A stretch of DNA of 64,000 bases. Source: Allacma fusca. Taxonomy: Eukaryota > Arthropoda > Collembola > Symphypleona > Sminthuridae. The position numbers were made by a program, and so were the translations under genes. The stretch is from NCBI GenBank assembly GCA_947179485.1, contig OX359246.1:59871632-59935631 (forward strand), read 5' to 3'. The notes beneath the pieces are model-generated. The model had not been told where the DNA came from and ran no database searches. It saw nothing but the letters and a program-made list of their open reading frames with translations. Shown here in pieces: positions 53,040-63,581 of this stretch. The stretch's first letter is position 1. Each line of letters begins with the position of its first letter.

Positions 53040-53416
53040 AAAAATTGTTAAAAATATTTGATTATGTTGTGACTTATTTATTATTATAGATATAAACAGC
53101 AGAACGATGAAAAAACAAAGTTATTGTTATACTTCATATATTTCTGCACAATTGTTAGAAGAGTCATACTTTATATTTTCAGAACATTTGTGCACAATTT
53201 CTAACACCGGAAATTATTTTGAGCTTTGCCCAAGATTGTCTGTTCAATTATGGGCAAAATCATTTTGCCCACATTTGTCAGCCACATTTCCAATCGGGTA
53301 ACTATTATCGGACCACTGGACACATGAAACTGTCTCTAAAATTGGATTGATTGTGATATTCTGCTATACAAGCAATCGCGAGGAGATTACTCCGAAAATG
53401 ATTAGGATTACATTTA

Positions 53417-53591
53417 GAGTGCACTCTCCATATAAGAGACCTCTTTATAAGAGCAATTTCTTATTTGAAACATAAAACTTCAGTCAAATTCAAATTCATC
53501 TCAAATTTAATTATTTTTCTTTTAAGAGCTTTCCATTATAAGGGCAAAATCATTGAACATTTAGGGGTGCTCTTATAAAGAGACTACACTG
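53417..53591. mobile_element. pogo/Tigger-like MITE, 175 bp
   Basis: Flanked by TA on both sides (53415-53416, 53592-53593). Imperfect inverted termini: left GAGTGCACTCTCCATATAAGAG, read against right CAGTGTAGTCTCTTTATAAGAG (about 17 of 22 identical). A CAGTG...CTCTTATAA terminus with TA duplication is typical of pogo/Tigger (Tc1/mariner superfamily) MITEs. No coding capacity. Confidence 0.6.
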
Positions 53592-53593
53592 TA

Positions 53594-54550
53594 AACGTCA
53601 GTGTTGCTTTAAGGGTCCGTCAGAGCATCCTTTGGGGCTACACATGCGGATGTAAACGGCCACCTGTTGCTTCCAGCGTACACCCTTAGATTTTTCCATA
53701 TGAGGGAAAAGTTAAAAGGTCTCCCTACGAAACTCGGAGGTAGAAAGACATGCGCTGAAGGTAGGAATAAGAAACTGACTACATCCTTACTACACATTTG
53801 CCAAGATTTATGGGTATTTCAGAAATTGTGAAGAAACTTCAACGTAATAATTGTTCGTCAAGATTTGTACTGATTTGAGAATTGCGGAAGGTACGTGTGT
53901 ACCAAACTTTATCGAAGAAAGCAAACGGTTCATATATTTAAAAGAGATTTTTTGAAGTATTTCAGAATTTTATTCTATCCAAATAAGTCACCTCGCCACA
54001 TAATCGTGTGTTTCGGGAAGGAAAAACCCGTTTGAAAGCATTTTATTTTGTCGTTGTTTCAATTGGAATTTAGAGTTCATCCGGACATGAACGCCTCATG
54101 TTTATTATGGCCCAACCTGCAATTTTGTTCATCAGGTCAATACTATCCATAAACCATGGTCAATAAGGAATTCCAGTCCGTCGACATCTAATACATAATA
54201 TATCGTTTTAAAAACCAAATAAATGATATATATTTAGCTAATGCAAGTAAAGTTAAAAACTTAAAACGCTTTGATGTGATTACAATTCGACTTAATTTAC
54301 TGATTGAAAGAAAGAAGTGGTTGGGAGTAAAGTGAACATCAGATAGTAAACTCGCCCTGATGAATTCGTTACTCGAGATGATGAAGGGACAATCCATGGA
54401 GCCAAACAACCGTAATTACCAAAGCATTTTCAATCGACACACCGTAGGGAGGTTAAACTTAAAAAATAAATGCCAATGAAATACAAACCACATTTTAATT
54501 TTTTATCATAGGTTTATTGGTTCTTGAAACCTTTAAAATTATAAATGAAA
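53594..54550. other. Degenerate DNA, possible Tc1/mariner relic
   Basis: Between about 53,810 and 54,120 the plus strand, read through several stops and shifts, gives fragments such as ISEIVKKLQRNNCSS that recall the helix-turn-helix start of Tc1/mariner transposases. The rest is unassigned AT-rich DNA. The resemblance is weak and the segment is far too decayed to call a gene. Confidence 0.25.
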
Positions 54551-55261
54551 TCATCGGAATACAATTTCAGTTACATCGGTCCCATTTCTGTGGACGTTAC
54601 ACGACTGACACAAGAAGTAATCATCTGTAACTTTATCGACACCTATGCAGGCACCATGGAACCAACAGTGACAGTAAACACAGTAAACCTGAAAAAGCTG
54701 TTTTTTCGTATCTTCCATACAGTTGACAGCATTGCAAATCTGCCAGTGCTTGTCACTTCCTCGACATTGGTTCAGGATGTCCTTGCACTTTGTAGCGTTT
54801 AATATTTTGTCAGCAAAGTGGTCAAAAATTTTTAACTTGGGCAGAATTGATGCAACAAACGATGGCAAAGGCTTCTTTATGCGTCTGCCTCTCCTCAGTG
54901 TGGGAATATCGTGTTCTCCTATTACGCAATTCAATACCCAGCTACGAGCTCGATCTGAATCCGTGATATTGTTAAAATCCTGCATTGTTACAATGCTGTA
55001 AGAAAAGAAGATCACGTAAATCCCGCAATCGTATCCATTAGGCTGTTTTGGAACTCCGGAACCTTTAAAAATCTTCCACTCCGTACTTCGAAAATGAACA
55101 TGAGCGACAATGTGACCCAAATGTGACCCAAATGTTTCCCAATTAAATTTGTTTGGCTGTGATTCCATAAGTACGGACACATCTGAAAAATGCGATGCAG
55201 ACGATTGTGGTCGACTTATTCGAGCGCTCTGGTCAAGGTCTTCAGTATTTGCTCCAGGTTC
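54551..55261 (-). pseudogene. Ulp1 (C48) protease C-terminus plus PHD finger, 5' truncated
   Basis: About 235 codons. VPKQPNGYDCGIYVIFF is the C-terminal catalytic block of Ulp1/SENP cysteine proteases: the Gln of the oxyanion hole and the nucleophile Cys of DCG. The upstream His and Asp of the triad are absent, so the enzyme is cut short. Further on is a PHD-type zinc module, with cysteines in ICNAVNC and VYCVYC, then WFHGACIGV and YFLCQSC. It ends with TGA at 54551. The same frame continues upstream into AAAATAC repeats (55262-55447), which is not protein-derived. Ulp1 plus PHD combinations occur in proteins of large DNA transposons such as Zisupton/KDZ types. I read this as a transposon fragment, not a host SENP gene. 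Confidence 0.65.
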
Positions 55262-55460
55262 ACAAAATAAAAATACATTTCCAGAAAAGTTAAAATACAA
55301 GCAAAAAAATACCAGGTGTAAGCTAGGATAAAAAATAAAATACAGATATCCGGAATCATTTGGGCAAGTTACAAAATAAAATACTTTCCTTCCAGCAAAA
55401 AGGGAAAATATGAAATGAAAATATCGTATTTGAAATACGAAATACACGTCAAAATACTCT
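55262..55460. repeat. AAAATAC word array, left part
   Basis: Degenerate repeats of AAAATAC, AAATACGAAATAC and GTATTT over about 200 bp. A matching array lies at 60469-60577 beyond the inserted LINE. Together they look like the subterminal arms of another word-array element. Confidence 0.7.
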
Positions 55461-55625
55461 CAAATTTATCTCAAAATGGATATCTGAGATGTATCTAAAG
55501 TTTTTTCTCTAAAAGTATTTTGTATAAATTGGCCTTTAATTAATCAGCAAACGTAAGGTAACAGGCACGTGACAAGATTAAACTTTGAGTTGTGCATTTG
55601 TGTGTATTAATGTAAATTAACATGG

Positions 55626-55642
55626 CCCCAGCTACAGAATAT
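55626..55642. repeat. LINE target-site duplication, left copy
   Basis: CCCCAGCTACAGAATAT, 17 bp, repeated exactly at 60212-60228. It brackets the minus-strand LINE and proves a complete target-primed insertion. Confidence 0.93.
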
Positions 55643-55726
55643 AATAATAATAATAATAATTTATTCAGGTTGATTCTATGGCTCAGGCCCTTACAACCAA
55701 GTTTGTACAATCATTATCTTACTTAA

Positions 55727-58147
55727 CTAAGAGATATCTTCAATGAGATTAAAATAATACTGCCTTACTTTAAATGCATAGCACCAAAAAATATAAATGT
55801 TCATGTATTCCTTCTTTGTCAGGGATTTTCCAAAAGTTTTGATTATGTAGTTACTCCTATTACATTCTTCATGATTAGTTATTAGTTTTCTTCCGGCTCT
55901 ATAATGAGTACACACATAAATAATGTGATAGATATCCTCAATTTCACGCTTGTTACACAGTTCACATATGGTTGTTTTATCTTCATTCTTCCAATGTTTC
56001 CAAATCCCATTAAGTTGCATGTTCTTTCCTTTAATTCGAATGTACGGAGTTCCGATTCTCAATTGTTGCATTAGCTTGATAGCATCCCATGGGATTTTTA
56101 TGAGGTAGTGCTCGCTGGGGTTAATATTTGTTTTTATTTCTGATAATTGACTCCATTTTGGGTTCGACCGTATCTCAGATACGTCCTTGTTTATTAGCCA
56201 CTGGTGATACTTGGCGATTATCATGTTGCCACACTTGTTTATATAGTCTTTGTCCATTTGTTCAAACTCACTTAATAGGTCTGCTTCCATGAACATTGCT
56301 TTGACATTTTTGATCCAGCTGTATTTACTTGTCATGTACTTCAACATTTCTTTGTAACAACTTGCAGCAATTGATGTTTCTGGTCTGTTGAGCATTCTTT
56401 TGATAAAGCTTATTGTGGCTTTGAATATCATACCCTTAATGTTTCCAAATCCAGTTTCAAGTCTCAGCACGAATCCTGGGGCAAGATTGGTTGTGTTAAG
56501 TAGCGATCTAAGAAACTTAGTTTGAAACATCTGTATATGATCTAAGTATTGCAATGCCCATACAGGGGCGCAGTACATAAGTATTGAGCTTACTAATGTT
56601 TTAAATAATCCTATGTGTACATCAATATTTGTGGTTTTACTTTTACAGAAGATAGTGAACAGCTGTGATACTGCCTTGTTGGCTTTAGCAAACAAATTAT
56701 TTTTGGCGTAACATAAGGATCCACTGTAATGAAAAGGGACTCCCAAATATACATATGAATCCACAATTTCAATTTTATTATTACCCCAGTGTAGACTGTC
56801 TGTTTTACAAATTTTATGACCCCTTCTAAAGATAACTACCTTTGTTTTTGCTAGATTTACTTTCAGGGCATTTTTCTCAAAAAGGTTTCTCACACAATTG
56901 ATTTGCTTTTGTAATTCTCCCTTTGTAGACGCAACGAGGACCATATCGTCCGCATACATCAAGATTAGAATTTCAGTGGTCCACATCTTTATACCAGTAA
57001 TATTGCTATCTTTTAAAATGCTTGAGATTTCATCTATATATATATTGAACAGGGTGGGAGATAACGTTTCTCCTTGCAATACCCCAGTAAGTATTCTAAT
57101 GTATTCTGTAAATCCTTCGTTTGTACGTATTTTTGTTTTGGCTGACGCGTAAAGTTCTTGTATTCTCATCAAGCACTTCTCACTTATGCCTACTCTGCGC
57201 AGTCGAATCCATAGTTTTTCATGGTTGATAGAATCGAAGGCCTGTGACAGGTCAACAAAGAGTGCGTATAGTTTGCCAGTTTTTACTTTTAGCCTTTTTG
57301 CTATCATGCAGTGTAGAGAGAAAACATGTTCCGTGCATCCACGACCTTTTCTATAGGCCGCCTGGTTATCTGATATACTGTCGTATATACTACATACAAT
57401 ACTTACTCTATTGGATAATATACTGTTGAATATTTTGGTTACTGTATTTAGTAGGCTAATGGGTCTGTAGTTTTTGACATTACTAGCTTCACCTTTTTTT
57501 AAGATTGGGACAGTGATTATTTCCCCCCAGTAGTCAGGAATACCTGAAACCATTACATTATTGATACACTCAGTAAAGTATTGTAATACATGACCGTCTA
57601 TGCATTTATAAGCTTCATTTGGAATGCCGTCCGTGCCTACCGACTTATTGTTAGCCAAGGTTTTTAACACCTCCTCCACTTCACTTACTGTAACATTTCT
57701 GTCTAAAATATGTTGTGTACATACATTTGGGTCGAAATCGCTTGAGATTAGGGAAACCTCGTTGACATTTAAGGTTTTTTCAAAGACAGCTTTGAAATGA
57801 GTGAGCCATTCATTTTCTGTTATGTCATTTTTAACATGTTTATACCTACAGTTTCTAAATTTGTTTATGGACTTCCAGAATTGGTAGGAGTCTTTACTAT
57901 TATTGACATTCTCTCTTAGTTCACTATAGTAGCTAGATTGTTTAGATTTGCATGTATCCTTAAACTCAGCCTTTGCATTATGTAAAATAGTTAATTTTCT
58001 AGAAAAGTTTTCATCCTTGACTTTTCCTTTGGATTTACGGAGGATACGTATCGCCTTGTTTACTTCTTGCTTCCTTTTTTTACATTCGTTGTCGAACCAT
58101 GCAGCTTTTATAGTCTGACATTTTACATGTGAGCCACTACATATCAT
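55727..58147 (-). pseudogene. LINE ORF2, reverse transcriptase portion
   Basis: About 806 residues. RT blocks: NYRPISLLN (226-234), LFVDLSQAFDSINHEKL (296-312), GVLQGETLSPTLFNIY (355-370) and MYADDMVLV (397-405), with the catalytic YADD intact. Near the C-terminus CELCNKREIEDIYHIIYVC is a CCHC knuckle found in this group of LINEs. It is the third part of one ORF2: the endonuclease part ends at 58144 in another frame, and the shift falls in a run of six A residues near 58,156, consistent with loss of one base. Confidence 0.88.
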
Positions 58148-59090
58148 GCCTGATTTTTTGCCCGTATCAGGGTATTGAAATCTGTGAAGTTAGAGTTGTC
58201 GTGATTTAAATATTGTGGGTACAAATCTTTCAGTGCCTGTTTAAATAAGTTAGCCTTATCTCGCTTCCAGTGTACTTTATTACATGCGACTTGGTTTTGT
58301 ACGCACAGTCTTTGTCGCTCAAAACTTACTTGTATTGGTAGATGGTCTGATAGCTCAGCTTCTAGTACTTCAAAATCTTTAAGTCTATTAAGGGTGTCTG
58401 GTTTACATATTGCTAGGTCTATAAGGCTAGCACCTTGTTTATTAAAATATGTCAATTCTCCTTTCAAATCTGATGTACTGCGACCATTGATTATAGTGTA
58501 TTTGTTTTTATCTAGCAAGTTGAGCAATACCTTTCCCCTTGCGTTTGACTTTACATCTTTACTGGATCGCTCACTCATAAAATTAGGACAGCTGATTTCA
58601 TTTGCTTGTTGTATATTTCCTATCCTTGCGTTTAAGTCGCCCATTATTATAGTATCAAAATGTTTATACTCGTTTGCTGTGTTAAAGATTATGTTCATAT
58701 GTCTGTATTCAATTCATTACGTGGGGGGACATAAACAAAGACAAAGTATGTGGGTCTAATAGCCATGCATTTTATTACACACAGAAATTCTGTTTTTTTG
58801 ACAATTCTACAGTTCTTGTCTCTTTTGAGTCCTACTACCATACCCCCGCTAGTTCTTCCTGTTGTTTGTTTTCCATAAATTAAGGTTAAATCATACTCCT
58901 CACTTAAGTTAAAAAGATTAAATTTTGAACCCTCCCGGATCCAGGTTTCGCTTAAACAGAAAACATCGGGGTTCTTACTTATAATTAGTTGCGTCTTAAC
59001 ATAAGAGTTTGTCAGCAGTCCTCTGCAGTTCCAATAAATGCAGTTGTTTATTCGGTTTCTTTCTTCAGGTTGTAAGGGCCCGCCAGTTTC
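58144..59090 (-). pseudogene. LINE ORF2, endonuclease portion (one frameshift)
   Basis: Minus strand. The segment 59090 to about 58,715 reads from just after the ORF1 stop: IYWNCRGLL, DVFCLSETWI, GGMVVGLK and YVPPRNE, all exonuclease/endonuclease motifs. The frame then shifts near 58,712 by an apparent single-base loss, and 58144-58698 continues with MGDLNARIGN and ELSDHLPIQVSF, including the catalytic Asp/Asn and SDH. There is no ATG between the ORF1 stop and the endonuclease; the two are in the same frame, separated only by one TGA. Confidence 0.82.
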
Positions 59091-59819
59091 TCATTCCTGC
59101 CTAAATGAATCCTGTATGAATGATTTTGTTTTGTCTTGTTCCGTGTAGTAGTCATGTCTTGCTTTCTTCCTTCGCGAGTTATCCACAAATTCACTTTGGA
59201 GCCTTGGAGGCCGGTCAGGATTTATGTATACCTGGATTTTCTTCTCTTTCAGTTCAAACCGTTTCTCATATACATCATCACGATGAGACCTTCTCACAAA
59301 CCTGACATGAATCTTCCTGTTCCATCCTGGTGCCGCTGTTCCCATTCGCATTGCTGTATCAATGTCCATATCCTTAAGGTTGAGTTCATTCTCAAGGAAG
59401 TTTTGTACAGATGCCTTTATATTGTCCGGGGTTTCTTCCGGTGCCTCCTTTAGTCCGCAGAGAACTAAGTTGTTGCGTCGGATTTCTGAATACAGCTTCT
59501 CGTTTTCTTTTTTCAATTCTTCATTTTCTGTCTTCAGCTGGTTGTATTTTCCATCAAGGGCCTGTAATTTGGTTGAGAAGGTGCTCAGTTGGCTATGAAT
59601 GTGCTTGTTTTGCTTCAGTAATTGCCTAAGCATCATTTTCTCATCAGCCGTTTCTTCATCTATGTCTTCCGGGTAGGGACATGGGGCAGGTGCTATGGTT
59701 GCCTGGTATTCAGTGGGCTGATACGGGTGATTGGCAAAATTTCCAGTTGTAAATCTGTTATCCATCCTTCTTACTGGGTTGGCAACTCTTCTGGGGGAAC
59801 GTGACAGAGGCATTGTCAT
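59091..59819 (-). CDS. LINE ORF1 protein: coiled coil plus L1-type RRM
   Basis: A 242-residue protein starting MTMPLSRSPRRVANPVRR (basic, Pro-rich). Residues about 60-120 are a heptad-rich coiled coil (KQNKHIHSQLSTF, then LKTENEELKKENEKLYSEI). The remainder resembles the RRM and C-terminal domain of L1 ORF1p: RRNNLVLCGLKEAPEET, MDIDTAMRMG, then RKIHVRFVRRSHRDDVYEKR. L1-type ORF1p trimerises through the coil and acts as an RNA-binding chaperone for the LINE RNA. The frame is intact from ATG to TGA at 59091-59093, and ORF2 follows in the same frame. Confidence 0.85.
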   Translation of the reverse strand: MTMPLSRSPRRVANPVRRMDNRFTTGNFANHPYQPTEYQATIAPAPCPYPEDIDEETADEKMMLRQLLKQNKHIHSQLSTFSTKLQALDGKYNQLKTENEELKKENEKLYSEIRRNNLVLCGLKEAPEETPDNIKASVQNFLENELNLKDMDIDTAMRMGTAAPGWNRKIHVRFVRRSHRDDVYEKRFELKEKKIQVYINPDRPPRLQSEFVDNSRRKKARHDYYTEQDKTKSFIQDSFRQE

Positions 59820-60211
59820 TATCCAAATAGCGTTTGCAGATTCATATAGTTTACGTAATCAATTGGGTACTTATCTGTTGACGGTAGCCTGGTCAGCTAC
59901 AGACAATGCTTTGCAATAATATTCTTGCGGTGCATACAGATTTTAGCTGCCAGGCCTCAGATGAATGCAGGGGTGATGGAAGGTAGCAGAGAAACGAAAA
60001 TAACTGGAATCACTTTACTTTGAACGTTTATTATGTATACACATTTGAGGATAACTGTTTAACTTGTGGTTCAACTTTCAAGTTTCCTTATCTCCCTAAC
60101 TTATCGTAGTTTATTTTATTTTTAGCTTCTATCACGTCCACCAAACGTTATTGTCCTTCGGAGCTAATTTTTGTACAACCTTCCTCTCTCAGCTCCCAAC
60201 CGCAAATTCCC

Positions 60212-60228
60212 CCAGCTACAGAATATTC
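60212..60228. repeat. LINE target-site duplication, right copy
   Basis: CCCCAGCTACAGAATAT, identical to 55626-55642, directly beyond the 5' end of the LINE. Confidence 0.93.
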
Positions 60229-60468
60229 TTCCTTAAAACAAGTAATCTTATAACTCCTGGGTTATATTCGAGTCACTAATTTTGCTAACTATATAGTTCT
60301 CAGATATATTGAATTTTATGTATTTGTCCAGTAGGTAAGTTCTTCAAACCCGCCAAAAAAGTTTTAAACCCTGATTTCAAAATGTTAGTATGTTAGTGCT
60401 TTTACCTTAAAAATATTTATATGAACATGCGTTAGAGACAACCTTAACAATTGCCCGAGTCATTTATT

Positions 60469-60577
60469 TTAAAATTATATTTTGTATTTGAAATACGGGG
60501 TGGGTAAATTTTACAAGATAAATAAATACAAAATACTACCGCGTTTGTAATCTTCAAAATACGAAATACAAAATACA
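60469..60577. repeat. AAAATAC word array, right part
   Basis: Repeats of TATTTGAAATAC, AAATACAAAATAC and AAATACGAAATAC, ending within about 10 bp of the histone H4 sequence. Counterpart of the array at 55262-55460. Confidence 0.7.
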
Positions 60578-60581
60578 GTAG

Positions 60582-60776
<195 letters not shown>

Positions 60777-60826
60777 ACATTTTGATCTCCCCATCAGCCG
60801 AACAATGATCTCATCAATTGACCAAC

Positions 60827-60844
60827 GGCCCTTTTAAAAGGGCC
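60827..60844 (+). promoter_or_regulatory. Histone 3' stem-loop of H4, 6-nt loop variant
   Basis: GGCCCTTTTAAAAGGGCC: a 6-bp stem with six loop bases, against four in the H2A and H2B copies and in the general histone consensus. It is followed by CACATTTTCCTGAGAG, close to the downstream element of the H2B copy. The longer loop may weaken binding of stem-loop binding protein, consistent with relaxed selection on this truncated gene. Confidence 0.75.
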
Positions 60845-61740
60845 ATCCACATTTTCCTGAGAGCAAGGACTTTTGTCATTAAATTAAGGATTTACTAGAG
60901 AATTTAATCCTTGTATCACATTGAATAGAAATAATGTTCGCTGTTCGTGGTAATAATAATTATTATTCTTCAAGCTTGATTTCTTCAGCGTGTTGCAGAA
61001 ATCTCGGAATTAAAAGGAGTACCTATATATTGATTGAAACTTGGAACAATTGGGAATTTATGGTTAGGTTAGTCTTCATGTAATAATTATCGTAAATGTT
61101 GAGATTCTAGAACTTAAAAAAGCGGGATACAGCCTAAAGTAAGTAATAAAATTAACAAAATGGTTATACACTAAAACAAGTAATTCATTGATTGAATGAA
61201 CTCGATATTATTAAAGGCGAAGGTGGCCGAAAATATTAAAAGAAGTTTCCCCCAGTCATAATGCATTATTATTATTAACTCTACATTAAAAATCTATGCA
61301 GAAGTAACTTTTGTAAAAAGTATTATTACTCCATTTCTATGAAGTTAGTATATAATCATTAATTTTGTGGTTTATAATTACGTATAGCTTGACATGAGAA
61401 TCATGAAGTTGTTTATACAACAGTTGACCACAAAATACTCTTGGGTCAGGGGTGAAATCCTAAAAGACCCCAAATAAACGAACACAACCATAGTAAATAA
61501 TAAATTATTATTATTGCTTTCCAAAATATTCTGAAAAGGATCTTTCATTTTGAGGAAATTGACAAAGGGGTGAAATATACAGAATATACTAATTAATTTT
61601 TTACAAATATATTTATATGTAGATATATGAAGGACGGAAAGCTTGGGGAATGTACAAGTGATACAAGTAGCTATAGTAAATAAAGTAAATAATAATTTAG
61701 AGCATGCTAATAAGGGGCAGCTTGAGATGTTTTAACATTC
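60845..61740. other. H4-H2A intergenic spacer
   Basis: AT-rich DNA with scattered ATTATTATTA runs. No gene, repeat family or transposon end recognised. Confidence 0.55.
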
Positions 61741-61800
61741 AAGCATTGCCCACAATTATTACATTACTCCGCCCAACCGAAGCCTAACCCTACCGTAGAG

Positions 61801-61835
61801 TATAAATTCGGCTTACAATTAGCTATCTTTCGTCA
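61801..61835 (+). promoter_or_regulatory. H2A core promoter
   Basis: TATAAAT at 61801-61807 and a TCA initiator (GTCAATC) with its A at about 61835, 34 bp apart. This gives a 5' leader of about 63 nt. Reverse-CCAAT-like and GC-containing sequence sits just upstream (CTCCGCCCAACC near 61,768-61,779). Confidence 0.65.
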
Positions 61836-61876
61836 ATCATTCCAGAACGAGCACTCAAGTTAGAAGGTTATAGTAA

Positions 61877-62275
<399 letters not shown>

Positions 62276-62313
62276 ATCCGATGGTGGCTGATACTGTACA
62301 AATTGAAACAAAC

Positions 62314-62347
62314 GGCCCTTTTAAGGGCCAACATTTCTTCCTAAGAG
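62314..62347 (+). promoter_or_regulatory. H2A histone 3' stem-loop and downstream element
   Basis: GGCCCTTTTAAGGGCC at 62314-62329: a 6-bp stem and 4-nt loop, the canonical binding site for stem-loop binding protein. It is followed by ACATTTCTTCCTAAGAG, a likely histone downstream element pairing with U7 snRNA. Cleavage falls between them. Confidence 0.9.
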
Positions 62348-63050
62348 TAATAAACTACAATGAGCTGAATCCGAAGGAATTTCCGTACAATGCTTGGAAG
62401 AGTTACAGCTATATTTAGGAAAGGCCTGGAAGTACAAGACTTTAATAATTATTATGGCTATAATCATAATGCATTAAATGTTTTTGACAAGTGGAGTACG
62501 AGAGAATTTTTTCGAATCCATATAAGATTGTTTAGTGTACATATGTCAAATTTAAAAAATTAACTCATTGCATGAAGAGGTTTTTCGGAGAAGAAAAATC
62601 CTTCCCGCACATTATATCAGTATGTTATAAACTAATACAGTACTCTGTATTAACGCAGTATATGTAAAAATTTAGTACATATTTTAAGAAATCAATGCAC
62701 GCCTTCCCAAGGTAAATTAACCTTCCTTACAATTTTAGCATTAAATACAGGGAAGAATTATCCCCAAGGCAAGTAAAAAAAAACTATTATTGAGACACTT
62801 GTAATTTTTAATGCTGAGCAGGAAAACATTTCCTTCGAAAATAATAATTATTAATAAAATTAAAAAAACATTATTTTTCAGCCAAAATAGAATTCCACTG
62901 ACCATAATAATAAATTATTCTATACAGAACGAAAAGAGGCTTAAAGTATAGGATAGAAGCAAGAAAAAAGTATAGCTTTCATTTAACGGTAACTGCCCAA
63001 AGAGAGGGAACAACTTTGATGCACAACAATCCCACTCTACTCGGCCGCTC
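62348..63050. other. H2A-H2B intergenic spacer
   Basis: AT-rich spacer without recognisable gene or repeat. Confidence 0.55.
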
Positions 63051-63052
63051 CC

Positions 63053-63086
63053 TATATAAACCTCCGCCCGGCAGATCCCTACCTCA
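63053..63086 (+). promoter_or_regulatory. H2B core promoter
   Basis: TATATAAA at 63053-63060 within a GC-rich context, and a TCATTC initiator with its A at about 63086, 33 bp downstream. The 5' leader is about 50 nt. Confidence 0.7.
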
Positions 63087-63136
63087 TTCCATTACTGGAT
63101 ATTGCTCCGATTAGATCTGTCTACTAAACTCTCGCC

Positions 63137-63508
63137 ATGCCCCCAAAGACTAGTGGAAAGGCAGCCAAGAAGGCTGGGAAGGCCCAGAAGAAAATCAACA
63201 AGGGGGACAAGAAGAGGAAGCGCAAGAGGAAGGAATCCTACGCTATTTACATCTACAAAGTATTGAAACAAGTCCATCCCGACACTGGGGTCTCCTCCAA
63301 AGCCATGTCCATCATGAACTCTTTCGTCAACGACGTGTTCGAGAGGATCGCTGCGGAGTCTTCCCGACTCGCCCAATACAACAAGAGGACCACGATCACC
63401 TCTCGGGAGATCCAAACTGCAGTGAGACTGTTGTTGCCGGGAGAGCTTGCGAAACACGCCGTGTCTGAGGGGACCAAGGCTGTGACCAAGTACACTTCCT
63501 CCAAATAA
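63137..63508 (+). CDS. H2B: Histone H2B (123 aa)
   Basis: Core histone partner of H2A. Lys-rich tail [19 protein letters not shown], then [41 protein letters not shown] and the C-terminal [17 protein letters not shown] with the conserved ubiquitinated Lys. Length and fold are standard for arthropods. Intronless, preceded by a TATA promoter and followed by a canonical stem-loop. It lies 860 bp after H2A on the same strand, so in this cluster H4, H2A and H2B all run in one direction. Confidence 0.98.
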   Translation: MPPKTSGKAAKKAGKAQKKINKGDKKRKRKRKESYAIYIYKVLKQVHPDTGVSSKAMSIMNSFVNDVFERIAAESSRLAQYNKRTTITSREIQTAVRLLLPGELAKHAVSEGTKAVTKYTSSK

Positions 63509-63545
63509 ATAATCACTGGACAATTTGTGCGAGCTTCAACCCAAC

Positions 63546-63581
63546 GGCCCTTTTAAGGGCCACCACATTTTCCTAAGAGCC
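63546..63581 (+). promoter_or_regulatory. H2B histone 3' stem-loop and downstream element
   Basis: GGCCCTTTTAAGGGCC at 63546-63561, identical to the H2A copy, followed by CACATTTTCCTAAGAGCC as the probable U7-pairing downstream element. Confidence 0.9.

Larger units (their letters stand above)
48169..53298. mobile_element. CACTA/En-Spm-like (CMC) DNA transposon, 5.13 kb
   Basis: Terminal inverted repeats CCCGATTGGAAAT (48169-48181 and complement at 53286-53298) flanked by TA on each side (48167-48168, 53299-53300), read as a 2-bp duplication. Subterminal zones carry repeated TTGTGCACAA/GTGTGCACA motifs (left 48,187-48,347; right about 53,145-53,298), like the transposase-binding arrays of CACTA elements. 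Two divergent spliced genes fill it: a TNP2-type transposase on the plus strand and a BEN-domain protein on the minus strand, start codons about 395 bp apart, implying a shared promoter. TNP2 transposases define the En/Spm group of the CMC superfamily. Both genes are damaged, so this copy is probably dead. Confidence 0.85.
55643..60211 (-). mobile_element. Full-length two-ORF LINE with 17-bp target duplication
   Basis: A 4.57-kb non-LTR retrotransposon on the minus strand. The 3' end is a (TAA)n-type tail at 55643-55663; the 5' end abuts the duplication at 60211, leaving a 5' UTR of about 390 bp before ORF1. Gene order is ORF1, endonuclease, reverse transcriptase, CCHC zinc knuckle. Clade is uncertain: ORF1 looks L1-like, while the RT with GVLQGETLSP and the C-terminal knuckle recall Ingi/Vingi/I-group elements. 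ORF2 has two apparent single-base deletions. The perfect duplication suggests a recent insertion, so these may be sequencing errors or early decay. Confidence 0.9.

Noticed and set aside
53810-54120. Tc1/mariner transposase relic
   Set aside because: Only short helix-turn-helix-like fragments across several stops; too weak for a gene call and listed only as a possibility.
55262-55447. N-terminal extension of the Ulp1/PHD frame
   Set aside because: It is Phe/Tyr-rich translation of the AAAATAC repeats, not protease sequence.
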